Positions 1 through 10,540 of a stretch of 64,000 nt of DNA are shown here, in pieces (the first letter of the stretch is position 1; every line of letters starts with the position of its first letter). This DNA is from Aradus depressus (taxonomy: Eukaryota; Arthropoda; Insecta; Hemiptera; Aradidae): the NCBI GenBank assembly GCA_963662175.1, contig OY759224.1, forward strand, positions 28,157,489-28,221,488. Direction: 5' to 3'. The notes under the pieces are model-generated. The model saw only the letters and a program-made list of their open reading frames with translations. It had not been told where the DNA came from and made no database searches. Made by a program: the position numbers and the translations under genes.

Positions 1-112
1 AGAAATTCCATAAGGATATTAAAAACCTATGAACGACATCTATTGTTTCTAAGACAAATCGGCCAAAGATGGGAGAGATTAGGGGGGAGGCTTAACACAA
101 AAGCTTTAATAA

Positions 113-236
113 CTGAACTTGAAAAATAAAATAAAACTTGTTTATTTAAGATATTGTCTAATTTCACTAACTATATATACATGGGAGTACTTTCGGTATT
201 TCTACCATCCTCAGCCAAAAGCATAAGAGATAAGAC
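113..236 (+). repeat. truncated copy of palindromic MITE
   Basis: One arm plus the loop of the foldback element seen complete at 23164-23375. The arm (from GAACTTGAAAAATAAAA to GGGAGTACTTTCG) and the loop (TATTTCTACCATCCTCAG...) match the reverse complement of that copy. It stops abruptly after AGATAAGAC, so the second arm is missing. Confidence 0.75.
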
Positions 237-530
237 ATTAAAATCAGCGGATAGTGAGAGGGGATCAGAGAGAGGTCTCAAGTCAAAATCTCTTACAGGC
301 ACCTATTAATTTTCAGCAAAATCGGTTGAAGAGGACAGAGAAGTAGTAACTACTAATAATTGCAGATGTAATGAATATATAGACAGAATATTTAACGAGA
401 ATTCAGAAGCCATATTACCACAAATATTGAGTTTTAGCTCAAACGGTCGACCAGTTTTGAAAGGGGAGCGAAAAGTTAATAGATTACTTCGTTCTGGGGA
501 AGTACATTGTCGGTGATTTACCGAAACATT
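237..530 (+). repeat. dispersed repeat family D
   Basis: Contains the recurring blocks of a family I call D: an AATTTTCAGCAAAATCGG block, a GATGTAATGAATATAT block, and a tail with GTTCTGGGGAAGTACATTG followed by GGTGATT. The same blocks recur at about 16000-16330, 16720-17640, 20085-20330, 24650-24965 and 57345-57680. No coding potential was seen. Bases 1-112 look like an earlier part of the same family. Confidence 0.6.
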
Positions 531-994
531 GTTAAAATGTCTATAAATTCAGCCCTATCGTCTGTTGTCAGTGCATTCAATCACAATTATGCTTGCTTAT
601 TTTTCCAAGTGAGAGGTAGTTTAAATAATGAACAAAAACAAATGTTTAAAGAATATATTTTTACTAAATATGAAAAAAAAAAATAGATGAATAAACCTAT
701 TCATAAATATCCATGGTAGTGTTCACCTCGAAATTATGGACATTTCTTAAATTATTATAGGAAAATTAAGCCCGTTTTAAAATTATTTAAAATTGATTCT
801 AAATGCAAAAAAATGGCTCAATATGGGATGAATTTACTATTATTAATGAATTTGACATGACTGCAGTTAAATGAATTAGAACATTTACAAAAATTGTTTT
901 CATTCACTATTTTCAAAGAAATAACAGTAAATAGAGTTGAAACTGAGACATACTACAGTGGCTAGGATTCCCAGACCTCTTATTTAGAGAATAT
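531..994. other. no gene; left half of a flanking direct duplication
   Basis: AT-rich sequence without an ORF of interest. About 660-970 resembles 2040-2450 in the same orientation. Shared blocks include TTATGGACATT followed by TTAAATTATTATA, and a CAGTGGC...CCTCTTATTTAG block. The Tc1/mariner relic lies between the two copies. Confidence 0.5.
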
Positions 995-1984
995 ATACCG
1001 GGTGATTCATTTAACCTGAAAAACAAGAATAAATCGAAAAATAAGCTTTATCGAAAAAAATTGTTCAAACAAAAGTTGCAGGGCTTAAAGAGGGGGCATA
1101 TAATGGTAATACGAAATTTAACCTTGAATGGCGTTTTCAGGGTCAAATCAACGGCAACTTCGATTTTTTCAATAGGAACCCATAGTTTTAATTGCATACT
1201 TGTATTCTACGTAAAAAATACGTATCTTTTGTAGGAAAAGTTTTGTTTGAAAATGTAAATTTTTTATGGTTTTGAGAATATAAGAAACGAGACTATCCTA
1301 ACCGATGGATTGGTCGAGGTGGTCCAGTAAACTGGCCAGCTAGGTCACCGGACTTAACTTCGCCAGATTTTTTTCTATGGGGATATTTAAAAGAACAAGA
1401 ATACAAAAATGTGGCAACTACAACTGAAAATATGAAAGAGAGAATCAGAAATGCATGTCGAGAAATTGACAGAAAAACTTTATTAAGGACGGTGCAATGT
1501 TTCATTACACGTGTTGAATAATGTATTGAAGTTTACATTTATTAAGATGATAATTAATTGTTGATAAGTGGTGTGAAATTATTCAATTAAAATTTGTTTT
1601 CAAAATTTTGTGTAAAATATTGATTCTTTGTTACAATAACATTCATTTTAATTTAATCTATGTTTATTTCTTTGTGCATCAAATTTGTTTTTTTAAATTC
1701 TCAAACCCATAAAAAATTGACATTTTCAAACAAAACTTTTCCTACAAAAGATACGTATTTTTTTACGTAGAATACAAGTATGCAATTAAAAGTATGGGTT
1801 TCCATTGAAAAAATCGAAGTTGCCCTTGATTTAACCCTGAAAACTCCACTCGAGGTTAAATTTCGTATTACCATTATATGTCCCTCTTTAAACCCTGCAA
1901 CTTTTGTTTGAACAATTTTTTTCGATAAAGCTTATTTTTCGACTTATTCTTGTTTTTCAGGTTAAATGAATCACCCGGTATATA
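995..1984 (+). mobile_element. decayed Tc1/mariner-type element with long TIRs
   Basis: About 280 bp at the left (from TACCGGGTGATTCATT) reappear inverted at the right (ending GAATCACCCGGTA). The element is flanked by TA-rich sequence, as expected for the Tc1/mariner superfamily. Between the TIRs lies only the C-terminal part of a transposase, so the element is internally deleted and non-autonomous. Confidence 0.85.
1288..1521 (+). pseudogene. Tc1/mariner transposase C-terminal relic
   Basis: A 77-codon frame ending in TAA encodes RWIGRGGPVNWPARSPDLT followed by SPDFFLWGYLKE. This is the conserved C-terminal block around the third catalytic acidic residue of Tc1/mariner-like DDE transposases. 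The N-terminal DNA-binding region and the first two catalytic aspartates are missing, so it cannot encode a working enzyme. Confidence in the superfamily is high, in the exact family low. Confidence 0.8.
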
Positions 1985-2600
1985 TTTTGAGGTGGATCTC
2001 TTTTAGTTCTTTTTTGACATGTAACATATGTTTAAAAAATATATATTTGATAAAAAAAAAAAACTAAATAAACCTTATCTCGAATTTATGGACATTACTT
2101 AAATTATTATAAGAAAATAACATTCGTTTTCAAAATATTTAAAATTGATACTAGAAGAACGATATAAAAACAAATCATGCTTGTTTTTTTGCTTTTGCTG
2201 AAGTTACGTTACGTTAACAATTTTATCATTGCTTAAAGTAAACTAAAAACATGAAAATTCTTTATCTTGTTGAATATGACATGAAATATGAAAATGACTA
2301 AATATGAGTTGTAATTATTATTATTAATGAATTTAACATGACTTTATTAATTAGATAAACGAGAAAATTTTTTTGACTAATGTATCAAATTTGGGAAAAA
2401 TAAGAGCTGAAATTGAGCCATACAGTGGCCTCTTATTTAGTGAACTTATTGCATATATATTTTATTTATTTAGATACTGATGAGAGTTGTTCTCGAAACA
2501 GACTATACTTGCTAGATTATAATAACCAAAAAATAAATGTGAAAAGTATATTATTATAAATTCAGAATCTTACAAAACCCCAAAACAAAATTTTATTAAA
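1985..2600. other. no gene; right half of a flanking duplication and RpS3 downstream sequence
   Basis: AT-rich. About 2040-2450 resembles 660-970. TTTATT at 2592-2597 and 2614-2619 read as AATAAA on the minus strand, 75-100 nt beyond the RpS3 stop, and are plausible poly(A) signals. Confidence 0.5.
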
Positions 2601-2693
2601 AATAAGTAATTCGTTTATTAATTAAACTACAATGAACAATTGAACTCAATAACAATAAAAGCAAAATATAAATGAGTTTCTAAGGAGTTTTGA

Positions 2694-5600
2694 TCAATGT
2701 TTAAGGTCGGACCTGACAAACGACAAAGAGTAGGATGAGGCAGGTTTCTCCTCTTCTTCTTTGGGAGCTATGACGCCACAGTGGTCAGGCAGGGGGTTCT
2801 TAGGGCCGTTCTTCCCTGCAGGGTCCCAGGGGAGCATGATCTTCACTTTGATACCAAGAACGCCTGAAAAAAAATAATAAAATTACAATTTGTGAAATTT
2901 CATATGTAAATTCAAAGCACTCTAAGGACACTTATAGATTTTATTTCGATATAATAGATGTATCGACATGAAATTTTATATTTAGGTCCTCCGCACACGG
3001 TGCGACTGATTTGCAACTCGAGTTGCGCATGCAACTGTTTGGTGAACTTGCCCATGTACGGGAGATGCCCATGTACGGGGATCCACACACGGTGCAACCA
3101 AAACGAAACCGCTTGGAAATCAGTTTCCAATTGGTTGCGTGCGATCGTTCTTCCCAGTTGCATGGTTGCAAGTGAAAAATCACCAAAAAAAAATGAAAGA
3201 CCCCTACCCTAAGTGAATAAAAATTTAGGATTCCCACACATGAGTAATAAAACCTAACCTAATACAATTGTAAAATATATTTACCCTGTCTGAGGAGGAC
3301 ATGACGTGTGGCCTTATCCACAAAATCAACAGTGGGCTCTCCGCTATGGATCATGAGCCCATCGACGAACTTCATCGACTTGGCTCGCTGACCACGAAGT
3401 TTCCCAGAGACCACCACTTCACAACCCTTGGCACCGTTCTCCATGATGAACCGCAGTATCCCATAGCAAGCCCTAAAACAGAAATAAAAAAATTAAAAAT
3501 TAAACAAAGATTTAAATAGTTTAATAATGTGTTCGCTCTCCCTCTAAAACCATTCGACCGTTTTGGTTAAAAATCAACAGTTGACTTACAGAGGAATTTC
3601 TTCTAAATCCTCATTCTAAATTTCGTGGTTATATTTAATAAATCGGTAGTTATTAGGTTTTTGAGCTGAGCCTCTCTCCTCTGACCCCCTTCCCTCAAAC
3701 GATTTCGCGAAAAATTAATACGTGGCGTTTTTATGGGGTTTTGAATTTAAATTTCATGTCGCTACTACATACCAGGGATGGGCGTATTCGTAATCGCAAA
3801 TATGAATATATTCATATTCACACCTTTGAATGTGAATATATTCATAGCTGTGAATTCGAATACAGTTGTATATATCGTCACCTTAATACAACTAGATAAC
3901 TCGAAAATCGGCATGTATGGGATAATTGTACCATTAGTTGTATTTTGCAGGTATCTTTGTTGTGCTAGAAGTAGACAAGTCTAGGAAAATATGTTAAGAA
4001 CTTATGTAAAAATGTCAGTAGTTAAATTTGGATCATTCTACAACGGCTGATTAAAAAAAAAAAAAGATTTGAGTTTTTCTCAAAACTAATTTTCGAGATG
4101 TCTAGTTGTAGTATTAAGGTGACGATATGAAAACAGTTGTATATGTATCGTATGCATATTTGTGAATATGACGAACGAAAATCAAATTTTACATGGTATC
4201 ACTCATAACTATACTACTCGTTATAAACCCAAAATTATAACCGTATTCTAGGGGTAGGATTTATGCACTTCGGACCGTAAAGACGTACACAATTTTCAAA
4301 CTATTAAAAAAAATTATCCGCCCAAACGTTTTGTTAAGTGTCTCATTTAATAGCAGGCTATTTTGGGAAATAAAACAAGTAAATATTCGATTAGTAACAA
4401 ACGCGTTTTTGAGAGTTAGAGCTATCATACGAATATATGAATACAACTGTATTCGAATTCACAGCTATGAATACCAATATATTTGTATTTATAGGTGTGA
4501 ATGCGAATATATTGGTATTCACAGGTGTGAATACGAATATATTCATATTCAAAGGTGTGAATATATTCGTATTTTCGATTACGAATACGCCCATCCCTGA
4601 TACATACCTACATTACATCGGTAGTTATTGGTGTTTTTGAGTTGAGCCTATCCACTGACCCCCCGAGTTTCGTTGAAAATTCCTGGGATATTGAATTTAC
4701 ATATGAAATTCTGTTTGTACGTTCACTGCAACGGCAATTATTAGAATTTCTGTGTTGTCCCCCCCCCCCCCCCCCCCCCACTTCTTCCCTCGGGCCAACT
4801 TGATTGAAAATTAATAGGTGTCCTTATGGGGTGATGGACACATAAAATTTCAGTGTCGATACATTCATAGGGAGTTAACGTGTTCACAGACACACAAACA
4901 TAGACATTTAGTTATATTTCGTTTCATAGTAGTTTCCAGAGCTCCTCTCTCCCTTCGTACTTTATGGAAGGGTCGTTACAGATATAGAATGGGTGGGTAC
5001 CTGCGCACTGGAAGACCCCCGATCAGCTTGTATCGCAAGGACTCAGCCTGCGCGATGGCACAGAGACCACGGACAGCCACCTTCTCAGCGAACAGATCCA
5101 GGCTCTGAGGAGCTAGTCCGAATCTCTTCTGAACCACTGCCGTCAGTTCCCGGATCCGTCGACCCTTCTCTCCGAGTACGTTCTGAGTCCTTGTGGCCAT
5201 GATGATGATCTCGGTCCGACTTGGAGTCACCCGGATCTCCAGTCCGGAGTAGCCTTCTTCCGCCAGTTCTCGGGTTAGGAAATCGTTCAGTTCCGCTTTC
5301 AGAACTCCGTCTGCCACGAACTGAAACATAAATATATAATAGATCAGCCTCCAAAGAACTATCAGATCGTTAATTTTTTATTGATGTGTAAACATCTTAG
5401 CTCTCATAAGTGTGTTGGACGGTTCACAGTGCATACACGCAGCTACACACTTCTTTATCTGTGATGTCAGCTGTTTTTGAGCATTTCTACGTTCATGGAA
5501 TGATTAGATATAACATAGATGTATACATATAACAATTATTAGATATAACATTGTATTTTTACAACATTATTGATCACATTTACCAATGTAGTGAATTTAA

Positions 5601-7216
5601 CTAAAATATCAATATTTCGGTAAGAAACTTTTAGGTGAAGATGCTTCGATAGCAATTTGTCACAATAAATAAAATTGGTGGTAAAAGAAAATAATATAGC
5701 AGTGTAAATCTAAAAAAATATAGTAGATATATAATATTTTAATATATTATAATATATAATATATTATGATATTGTTGTTAGTATGTAATAATAAATGCTA
5801 AAAACATCGATTAATAAATAATATAGGTTTAGGTTTTATGACTCATGCCCGGGCTTTAACTACGAGGTCATATCGCCTACTACCAGAGCGCTCTTTCGTC
5901 ACTCTGGTGGACATGAGCCCGACTCTACTGTGGGAGTCCTAAATTTTGCCTACCCTAAATTTTTTATTCATCTAGGGTAGGGGTCTTTAACGAGTACCTG
6001 ACATCGTACAGGCTCGGGACCATCGCTTAACGTCCCATCCGAAGGACGGCGTGCTTAAGTTTATTTTACCTCCCAGATAAAATAAACTAAGGGCCTCGGT
6101 CGGGCTACGAACCCACGACCTTGAGCTCAGAAGTCAAGCACGCATACCACTGAGCTACCGGCGCCCTCAATAAATAATATATTTGTTGTCATATTGTCAC
6201 AAATGTTTTTACTCAATTTAGAAGGTACAGAACAGCTTATTTCATTTGTAATGAACTTAATCTACAAATAAGTACCAATCGAAGCATTTCAACAATAAAT
6301 TAGAAAACTACCATTGGCGCTTTATTCTCGCGGTATTTAGAGACACTATCATCACAGTTGTATGTATCTTATTTTAGCTATCACAAACCTATATAATTTC
6401 ATGTATAAAAGAAATTGAAGAACAATAAATTTGAAAGTTTAATTCTTCAAACTACTTTTCTTATTGCAACATTATAAAACAAATTTTAATCAAAATCAGT
6501 GCAGTTTTTACTCAATTTAGAAGGTACAGAACAGCTTATTTCATTTGTAATGAACTTAATCTACAAATAAGTACCAATCGAAGCATTTCAACAATAAATT
6601 AGAAAACTACCATTGGCGCTTTATTCTCGCGGTATTTAGAGACACTACAATCACAGTTGTATGTATCTTATTTTAGCTATCACAAAGCTATATAATTTCA
6701 TGTATAAAAGAAATTGAAGAACAATAAATTTGCAAGTTTAATTCCTCATACTACTTTTCTTATTGCAACATTATAAAACAAATTTTAATCAAAATCAATG
6801 CACGACAGCAATTTTTTGAAACTAAAGCAGATGTTTACACATCAATTCTTGTGAGTACCGCGTCACGCATTTGCTTTTTAATTTTCTTTACTTCACTCGT
6901 AATACGAAGTATAGAGAAAGTTATGTAATCGGTTAGAAATTCTATGTCGAATTAGTACCTGAATTTCACGTTTTTCTTCCCCCTGATTCCAAAAATGGAC
7001 AAAAATACTTCAACCATATAAACTTACACTATTTTCTTCTTAAGAAAATGACCTAAAATCCCCTATTACAAAAACATAAACTTTACACCACGTGCTATTA
7101 AAACACGAATGAACTCTACTTGTCTAAATTCAGCTAAAAAAAAAAACAAGAAAACTATACAATTATTAACTGAAAATGATTACCTTCCTTTTCTTAGAAA
7201 CTGGCAACGGAGGCAT
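2694..7216 (-). CDS. RpS3: 40S ribosomal protein S3 (uS3)
   Basis: A small-subunit ribosomal protein lying at the mRNA entry channel and head/beak of the 40S subunit. Four coding exons join in frame with GT-AG introns: 7184-7216, 5001-5320, 3285-3472 and 2694-2863, giving 236 residues. The start is ATG at 7214-7216; exon 1 encodes only [11 protein letters not shown] and joins [12 protein letters not shown]. The KH domain (about residues 20-95) has the GEKG loop in [12 protein letters not shown]. The S3 C-terminal domain carries [19 protein letters not shown] and the exon-3/4 junction reads [18 protein letters not shown]. Introns 1 and 2 are swollen by a SINE, a 299-bp duplication and a hAT MITE. 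The first residues and the last 14 ([14 protein letters not shown]) differ from what I expect for animal S3. The presence of introns argues against a retro-pseudogene. Confidence 0.96.
2938..3284. other. RpS3 intron 3 content
   Basis: Contains a short D-family fragment (ATGTATCGACATGAAATTTT near 2957) and a segment (about 2990-3170) with imperfect reverse-complementary GTTGC/GCAAC and GGTGC/GCACC words. No snoRNA box pattern could be established by eye. Confidence 0.4.
3540..3740 (-). repeat. dispersed repeat family D
   Basis: Reverse-orientation D copy in RpS3 intron 2. It has the GACCGTTTTGGTTAAAAATCAACAG block, TCGGTAGTTATTAGG and an AAAATTAATACGTGGCG block. The hAT-like MITE follows it. 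Confidence 0.6.
3773..4599. mobile_element. non-autonomous hAT-like element (MITE)
   Basis: Terminal inverted repeats CAGGGATGGGCGTATTCG... and ...CGAATACGCCCATCCCTG bound an 827-bp element in RpS3 intron 2. Flanking 8-mers ctacatac (3765-3772) and atacatac (4600-4607) match at 7 of 8 bases, which fits the 8-bp target duplication of hAT elements. The subterminal regions are built from palindromic GAATATATTC words. An inner inverted repeat (about 3868-3917 against 4075-4160) is also present. No transposase remains. Confidence 0.85.
4608..4975 (-). repeat. dispersed repeat family D with C-tract
   Basis: Reverse-orientation D sequence containing TCGGTAGTTATTGG, CTTATGGGGTGATGG and GTCGATACATTCAT, interrupted by a poly-C tract near 4757-4780. 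It lies just inside the RpS3 intron 2 boundary at exon 5001-5320. Confidence 0.55.
5822..6168 (-). mobile_element. tRNA-derived SINE, full length
   Basis: Read on the minus strand it begins GAGGGCGCCGGTAGCTCAGTGG (A-box-like TAGCTCAGTGG) and has a B-box-like GGGTTCGTAGCCC. It continues through a body containing GTCCTTCGGATGGGACGTTA, AGGTACTCGTTAAAGACC and CACCAGAGTGACGAAAG, and ends GGCATGAGTCATAAAACC. It lies in RpS3 intron 1, in the same orientation as RpS3. Its closest full copy is 19552-19899. Confidence 0.9.
6206..6803. repeat. 299-bp direct tandem duplication
   Basis: The segment beginning TTTTTACTCAATTTAGAAGG is present twice, back to back, at an offset of 299 bp. Only a handful of differences separate the copies, for example TATCATCAC against TACAATCAC. 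It is a recent local duplication within RpS3 intron 1, with no gene. Confidence 0.9.
6885..7010 (+). repeat. dispersed repeat family D, 5' fragment
   Basis: Contains the block CGAAGTATAGAGAAAG then TTATGTAATCGGTTAGAAATTC, found at the start of other D copies such as 14870-14920. Located in RpS3 intron 1. Confidence 0.5.
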
Positions 7217-7892
7217 TCAGAAAATTAGTGGAAAAAAACTAAAAACCTTTCAGCAGACAGCTTGTGTGAATACAGAACCAAGTTGAGACTAGACAGATCA
7301 CAGGAAGTGAAGAAGTGACTGTTGGAATCATGGCATTGCTTTTGATTATTATTTATACTCCAATAAATAACTTACCATATAATAAGATAAAAATATTTAT
7401 TCTTTATATTAAAATTTAAAAAATACAACTGAGACACGAAATAATATAAACTTGTTATTATTGTAATTGCTCAAGTTATGTTAACATTTAAAATTAAAGT
7501 AAATAAAGTGTTACCATAACCCATGAATTAAATAATCAATATTAGAATTAATGATGCAATAAAACTGTATTCATTAGAAGTGCTTGAAAAATATACTTAC
7601 GAGAAGTAAATAAATTTGATGATATATGAGGCATAGATTTAGTTAAAATGTCGGAAACTAGTTGTCACAGGAAATTATCAAGAAACTAATTTGGGTTTAA
7701 CAAATGGGCTATCTAATTTTTTAATTATTACTATTTAAAAAATATATAATAATCGTTATAGTCTTATAGTCGGAAGGGATGTTCCATCAAAACTAGGAAG
7801 AAAGGATCCCCCATTCCTCCTTAGATTGCAATTTTTTTTCTTCCTTAATGACTTAAGTAGCTAGCCACAGCTAACACAATTTTTTTTTTTAA
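7217..7892. other. RpS3 upstream region and anonymous repeat
   Basis: No ORF. The RpS3 5' UTR and promoter must lie in or above this interval on the minus strand, but no clear TATA or 5'-TOP tract could be fixed. About 7615-7830 resembles 10035-10265; shared blocks include TTTAGTTAAAATGT and CCCATTCCTCC, so it is another dispersed family. Confidence 0.45.
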
Positions 7893-9226
7893 CCTTTAAG
7901 TAGGGAGGTGGGGTGTTCACAGCACCCCACGACATTAGTTGCTCTGTATTTTTAATTAATATGTTTGCAATCCTGTTGATCTTTGCTACCTTCCTAAATA
8001 ACATCTGTTTATATATTGAGGTGGCAATGGCATCAGATTTAACCTTTCTTGTTTATCTTTAGGATCATTTATTGTCTGAGGGTGCTCATAACACCCCACA
8101 TCCCTACTTACGTTATTATAATATAAAATAGAATTTTTTGTTCGACTTCAGTTTAATATGTCGTATGAGAACTCCTATATAAAAATTTGACCTATGTCGG
8201 AACTATAAGGAAAAATAAACTGGAGCTTCCTACTGAGCTAACTATGATAAAAGGCAGGACAGAAAAGAGCACCATTTTTGCCTACAGAGAGCTGGTACTG
8301 CACTTTCTTATGTGCCAAATTCTAAAGATTTGGATGAATCGACTGGAGATAATAATAAGCCAGAAATAACTACATTCTATAATCTAACGAAAGGTGGTGT
8401 GGACGTCATTGAGAAGATGTGCGCTACATATACTGTAGCTCAGCGATGTAAACGTTGGCCCCTAACTGTCTTGTTTAGAATCCTCGACATTAACTCTCAG
8501 GCAATATATATGGGCAATAATCCTACCACAAACTTGGATAGATCAAACTTTTTGAGAGACATTGGGTTCCATTTGATTGGACCAGAGATTGAAAAGAGGT
8601 CATCAGAATCTTCGATTCCCAAAAACATCAGGCTAAAGGCGGCAAAAATGTCCGGGAAGAGCACACCAGAACCAGCAACAAAATCAGAGCGGTAGGGGAT
8701 TTTTTCCGGTAGATGTACTGTTTGCCCAAGAAACCCTGATAAGAAAACAACGTTTTTTTGTTGTTCTTGCGAAACAATTATGTGTATGGATCACATGAAA
8801 CAAATTTGTTCTGAATGTTTAGAGTAAGTGATAGGTACTACTTTACTGCTTGAATTTGTATAGTTAGCAACAATATATTTCATAAAAAGTAGTTTTTTTG
8901 TCTCCTTCTACCCTTTAACAATCAATTTTAACTTAATTTAGAATTGTATATTATTTTACAATATCAAATTTTTGATAAAAGTATAGAAAAATAATAACTC
9001 AAGAAGAAATCCTATTAAAATTGTATCATTAAAAAAAACACAAAATTCGAGCATTTTAGTTAATTAGTCATTTATATAATATAGGTGTAGGGTTTAAAAA
9101 ATGAAATAGTAATATAGATACTAATTTTCAAAAGCGAATTTATTTTTTACGATTTTTTTCGTTTGGGTGTTCTGAGCACCCCACCTCCCTACTTACGTTT
9201 GGGTAAACCACCTCCCTACTTAAAGG
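7893..9226 (+). mobile_element. internally deleted piggyBac element
   Basis: The exact target duplication TTAA flanks both ends (7889-7892 and 9227-9230). The termini are CCTTTAAGTAGGGAGGTGG and its inverted copy CCACCTCCCTACTTAAAGG. Both are hallmarks of piggyBac. Extra copies of a CACCCCACnTCCCTACTTACG motif lie at about 8090-8114 and 9175-9197. The interior holds only the C-terminal half of the transposase. Confidence 0.93.
8187..8827 (+). pseudogene. piggyBac transposase C-terminal relic
   Basis: Three overlapping frames together resemble a piggyBac (DDE_Tnp_1_7) transposase. The first has NKLELPTEL. The second has KPEITTFYNLTKGGVDVIEK and QRCKRWPLTVLFRILDIN. The third is the C-terminal cysteine-rich domain, with CTVCPRNPDKKTTFFCCSC then MCMDHMKQICSECLE ending in TAA at 8825-8827. 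At least two frameshifts separate the parts and the N-terminal half is missing, so it is non-functional. Confidence 0.9.
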
Positions 9227-9230
9227 TTAA

Positions 9231-10370
9231 ATGAATAAATAACAATAAAATTATAATTACGTAAATAAATAATTGAGAATAATTAGATGAAGCACGAAAA
9301 ATAACTTAATTAAGATGAATGATGGTTATCTAGACACTAATTTTGATATCAGACAAGAAACCGAGAATTTTGCCATACACCTCAACGTTACTGCTTCAGA
9401 GATGAGTTTTATAGCTGAAAGGACAAAAGAAGAGAGGATAAACATCGTTGAAAAAATTGTTTCTCAGCGAAGTGAACCTGGAGCACTCCATCTGGTGTCA
9501 TGGAACCCACACCGGGAACAGCATGGATTGTCCATTCGTCCCATCCTGTACAAGTAGAACACAAAATCTATGGTTCGAACGCATTCTGAAAATCGATCTC
9601 ACCATATTCTTGGAAACCGATAGCTGCGAGAACCATTGAGAAGATTGCACATTATAAATTTTATTATTGCGAAGATTAACCTCGAGTTTTAACTGCACAA
9701 TTCCTCCTTAAAAAGAAAGTTATCAATAAGCAGAATTATCAGTAGTCAAATGGTGGACATTGATTAGATAAAAATATTTTAAATTTGAAGTCGAAAAAAT
9801 AAAATTATATTTGATATGTTATTAACATAATTATTATAAAAACGAAAAAACAAGTATGTCTATATTTAAATGTTCCAAGGTAGGATATATTTATATAGGT
9901 TGAATAACGTTAACTCAATATTCTTCTTTTTATAGTTTTGAAAATCCCCGAATGAGTGAATCGTAAATTGAATTAGAAAAATATATATACTTGGGAGAAC
10001 TAAGACCAAATAAATGTTTATTGCAACCATCTCTATCTAGTGGCATGGGTTTAGTTAAAATGTTAACTATAGCTAACATGTCACAGGAAATAATTAAGAA
10101 ACAAATTTAGGGTTAACAGATTGACTTTTTTTTCAAATTACTATTATTATTACTCAAAAATATAATAATCTTTATATTCTTATACTCTGACAGGTATTAA
10201 CATCAAAACTACGAAGTCGGAAGCTCCCATTCCTCCCCTTGAAGATTGCATTTAACAATTTTTATTATTACAAAGGTTATTCTAGAGTAGTCTACGCAAT
10301 TCCTCCTAATATTCTAGCAAAACAGTTATGATCAAAATAACCAACATAAAATAAGTTATTTTACCAACTA
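9231..10370. other. no recognisable gene; anonymous repeats
   Basis: AT-rich. An 80-codon frame at 9315-9557 contains ETENFAIHLNVTASEM and EPGALHLVSWNPHREQHG, which I do not recognise; it may be another transposon relic. About 10035-10265 is the second copy of the repeat at 7615-7830. About 9640-9710 and 10245-10310 are also similar to each other (GAAGATTGCA... CAATTCCTCCT). Confidence 0.4.
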
Positions 10371-10540
10371 TCGGAAGGGACGTTAAGCGATGGTCTCCGA
10401 GTCTTTACGATGTGAGATACTCCTTAAAAACCCCTGCCCTAGGCGAATAAACCTGGGTAGATAAAATTTAGGACTCCCAGAGTAGAGTCTGGCTCATGTC
10501 CACCAGAGCGCTCTGATTGTATTAAAGTTAGAGCATAGGC
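10371..10540 (+). mobile_element. tRNA-SINE fragment, headless
   Basis: Starts GGAAGGGACGTTAAGCGATGG, runs through CCCCTGCCCTAGGCGAATAAAC and CTCATGTCCACCAGAGC, and lacks the tRNA-like head. The foldback element begins just downstream. Confidence 0.75.

Noticed and set aside
3259..3519. Plus-strand frame opposite the RpS3 exon at 3285-3472
   Set aside because: It is antisense to a clearly conserved ribosomal protein exon and has no independent support.
5085..5354. Overlapping frames on both strands across the RpS3 exon at 5001-5320
   Set aside because: They are shadows of the RpS3 exon in other frames; only the minus frame with [12 protein letters not shown] continues through splice junctions.
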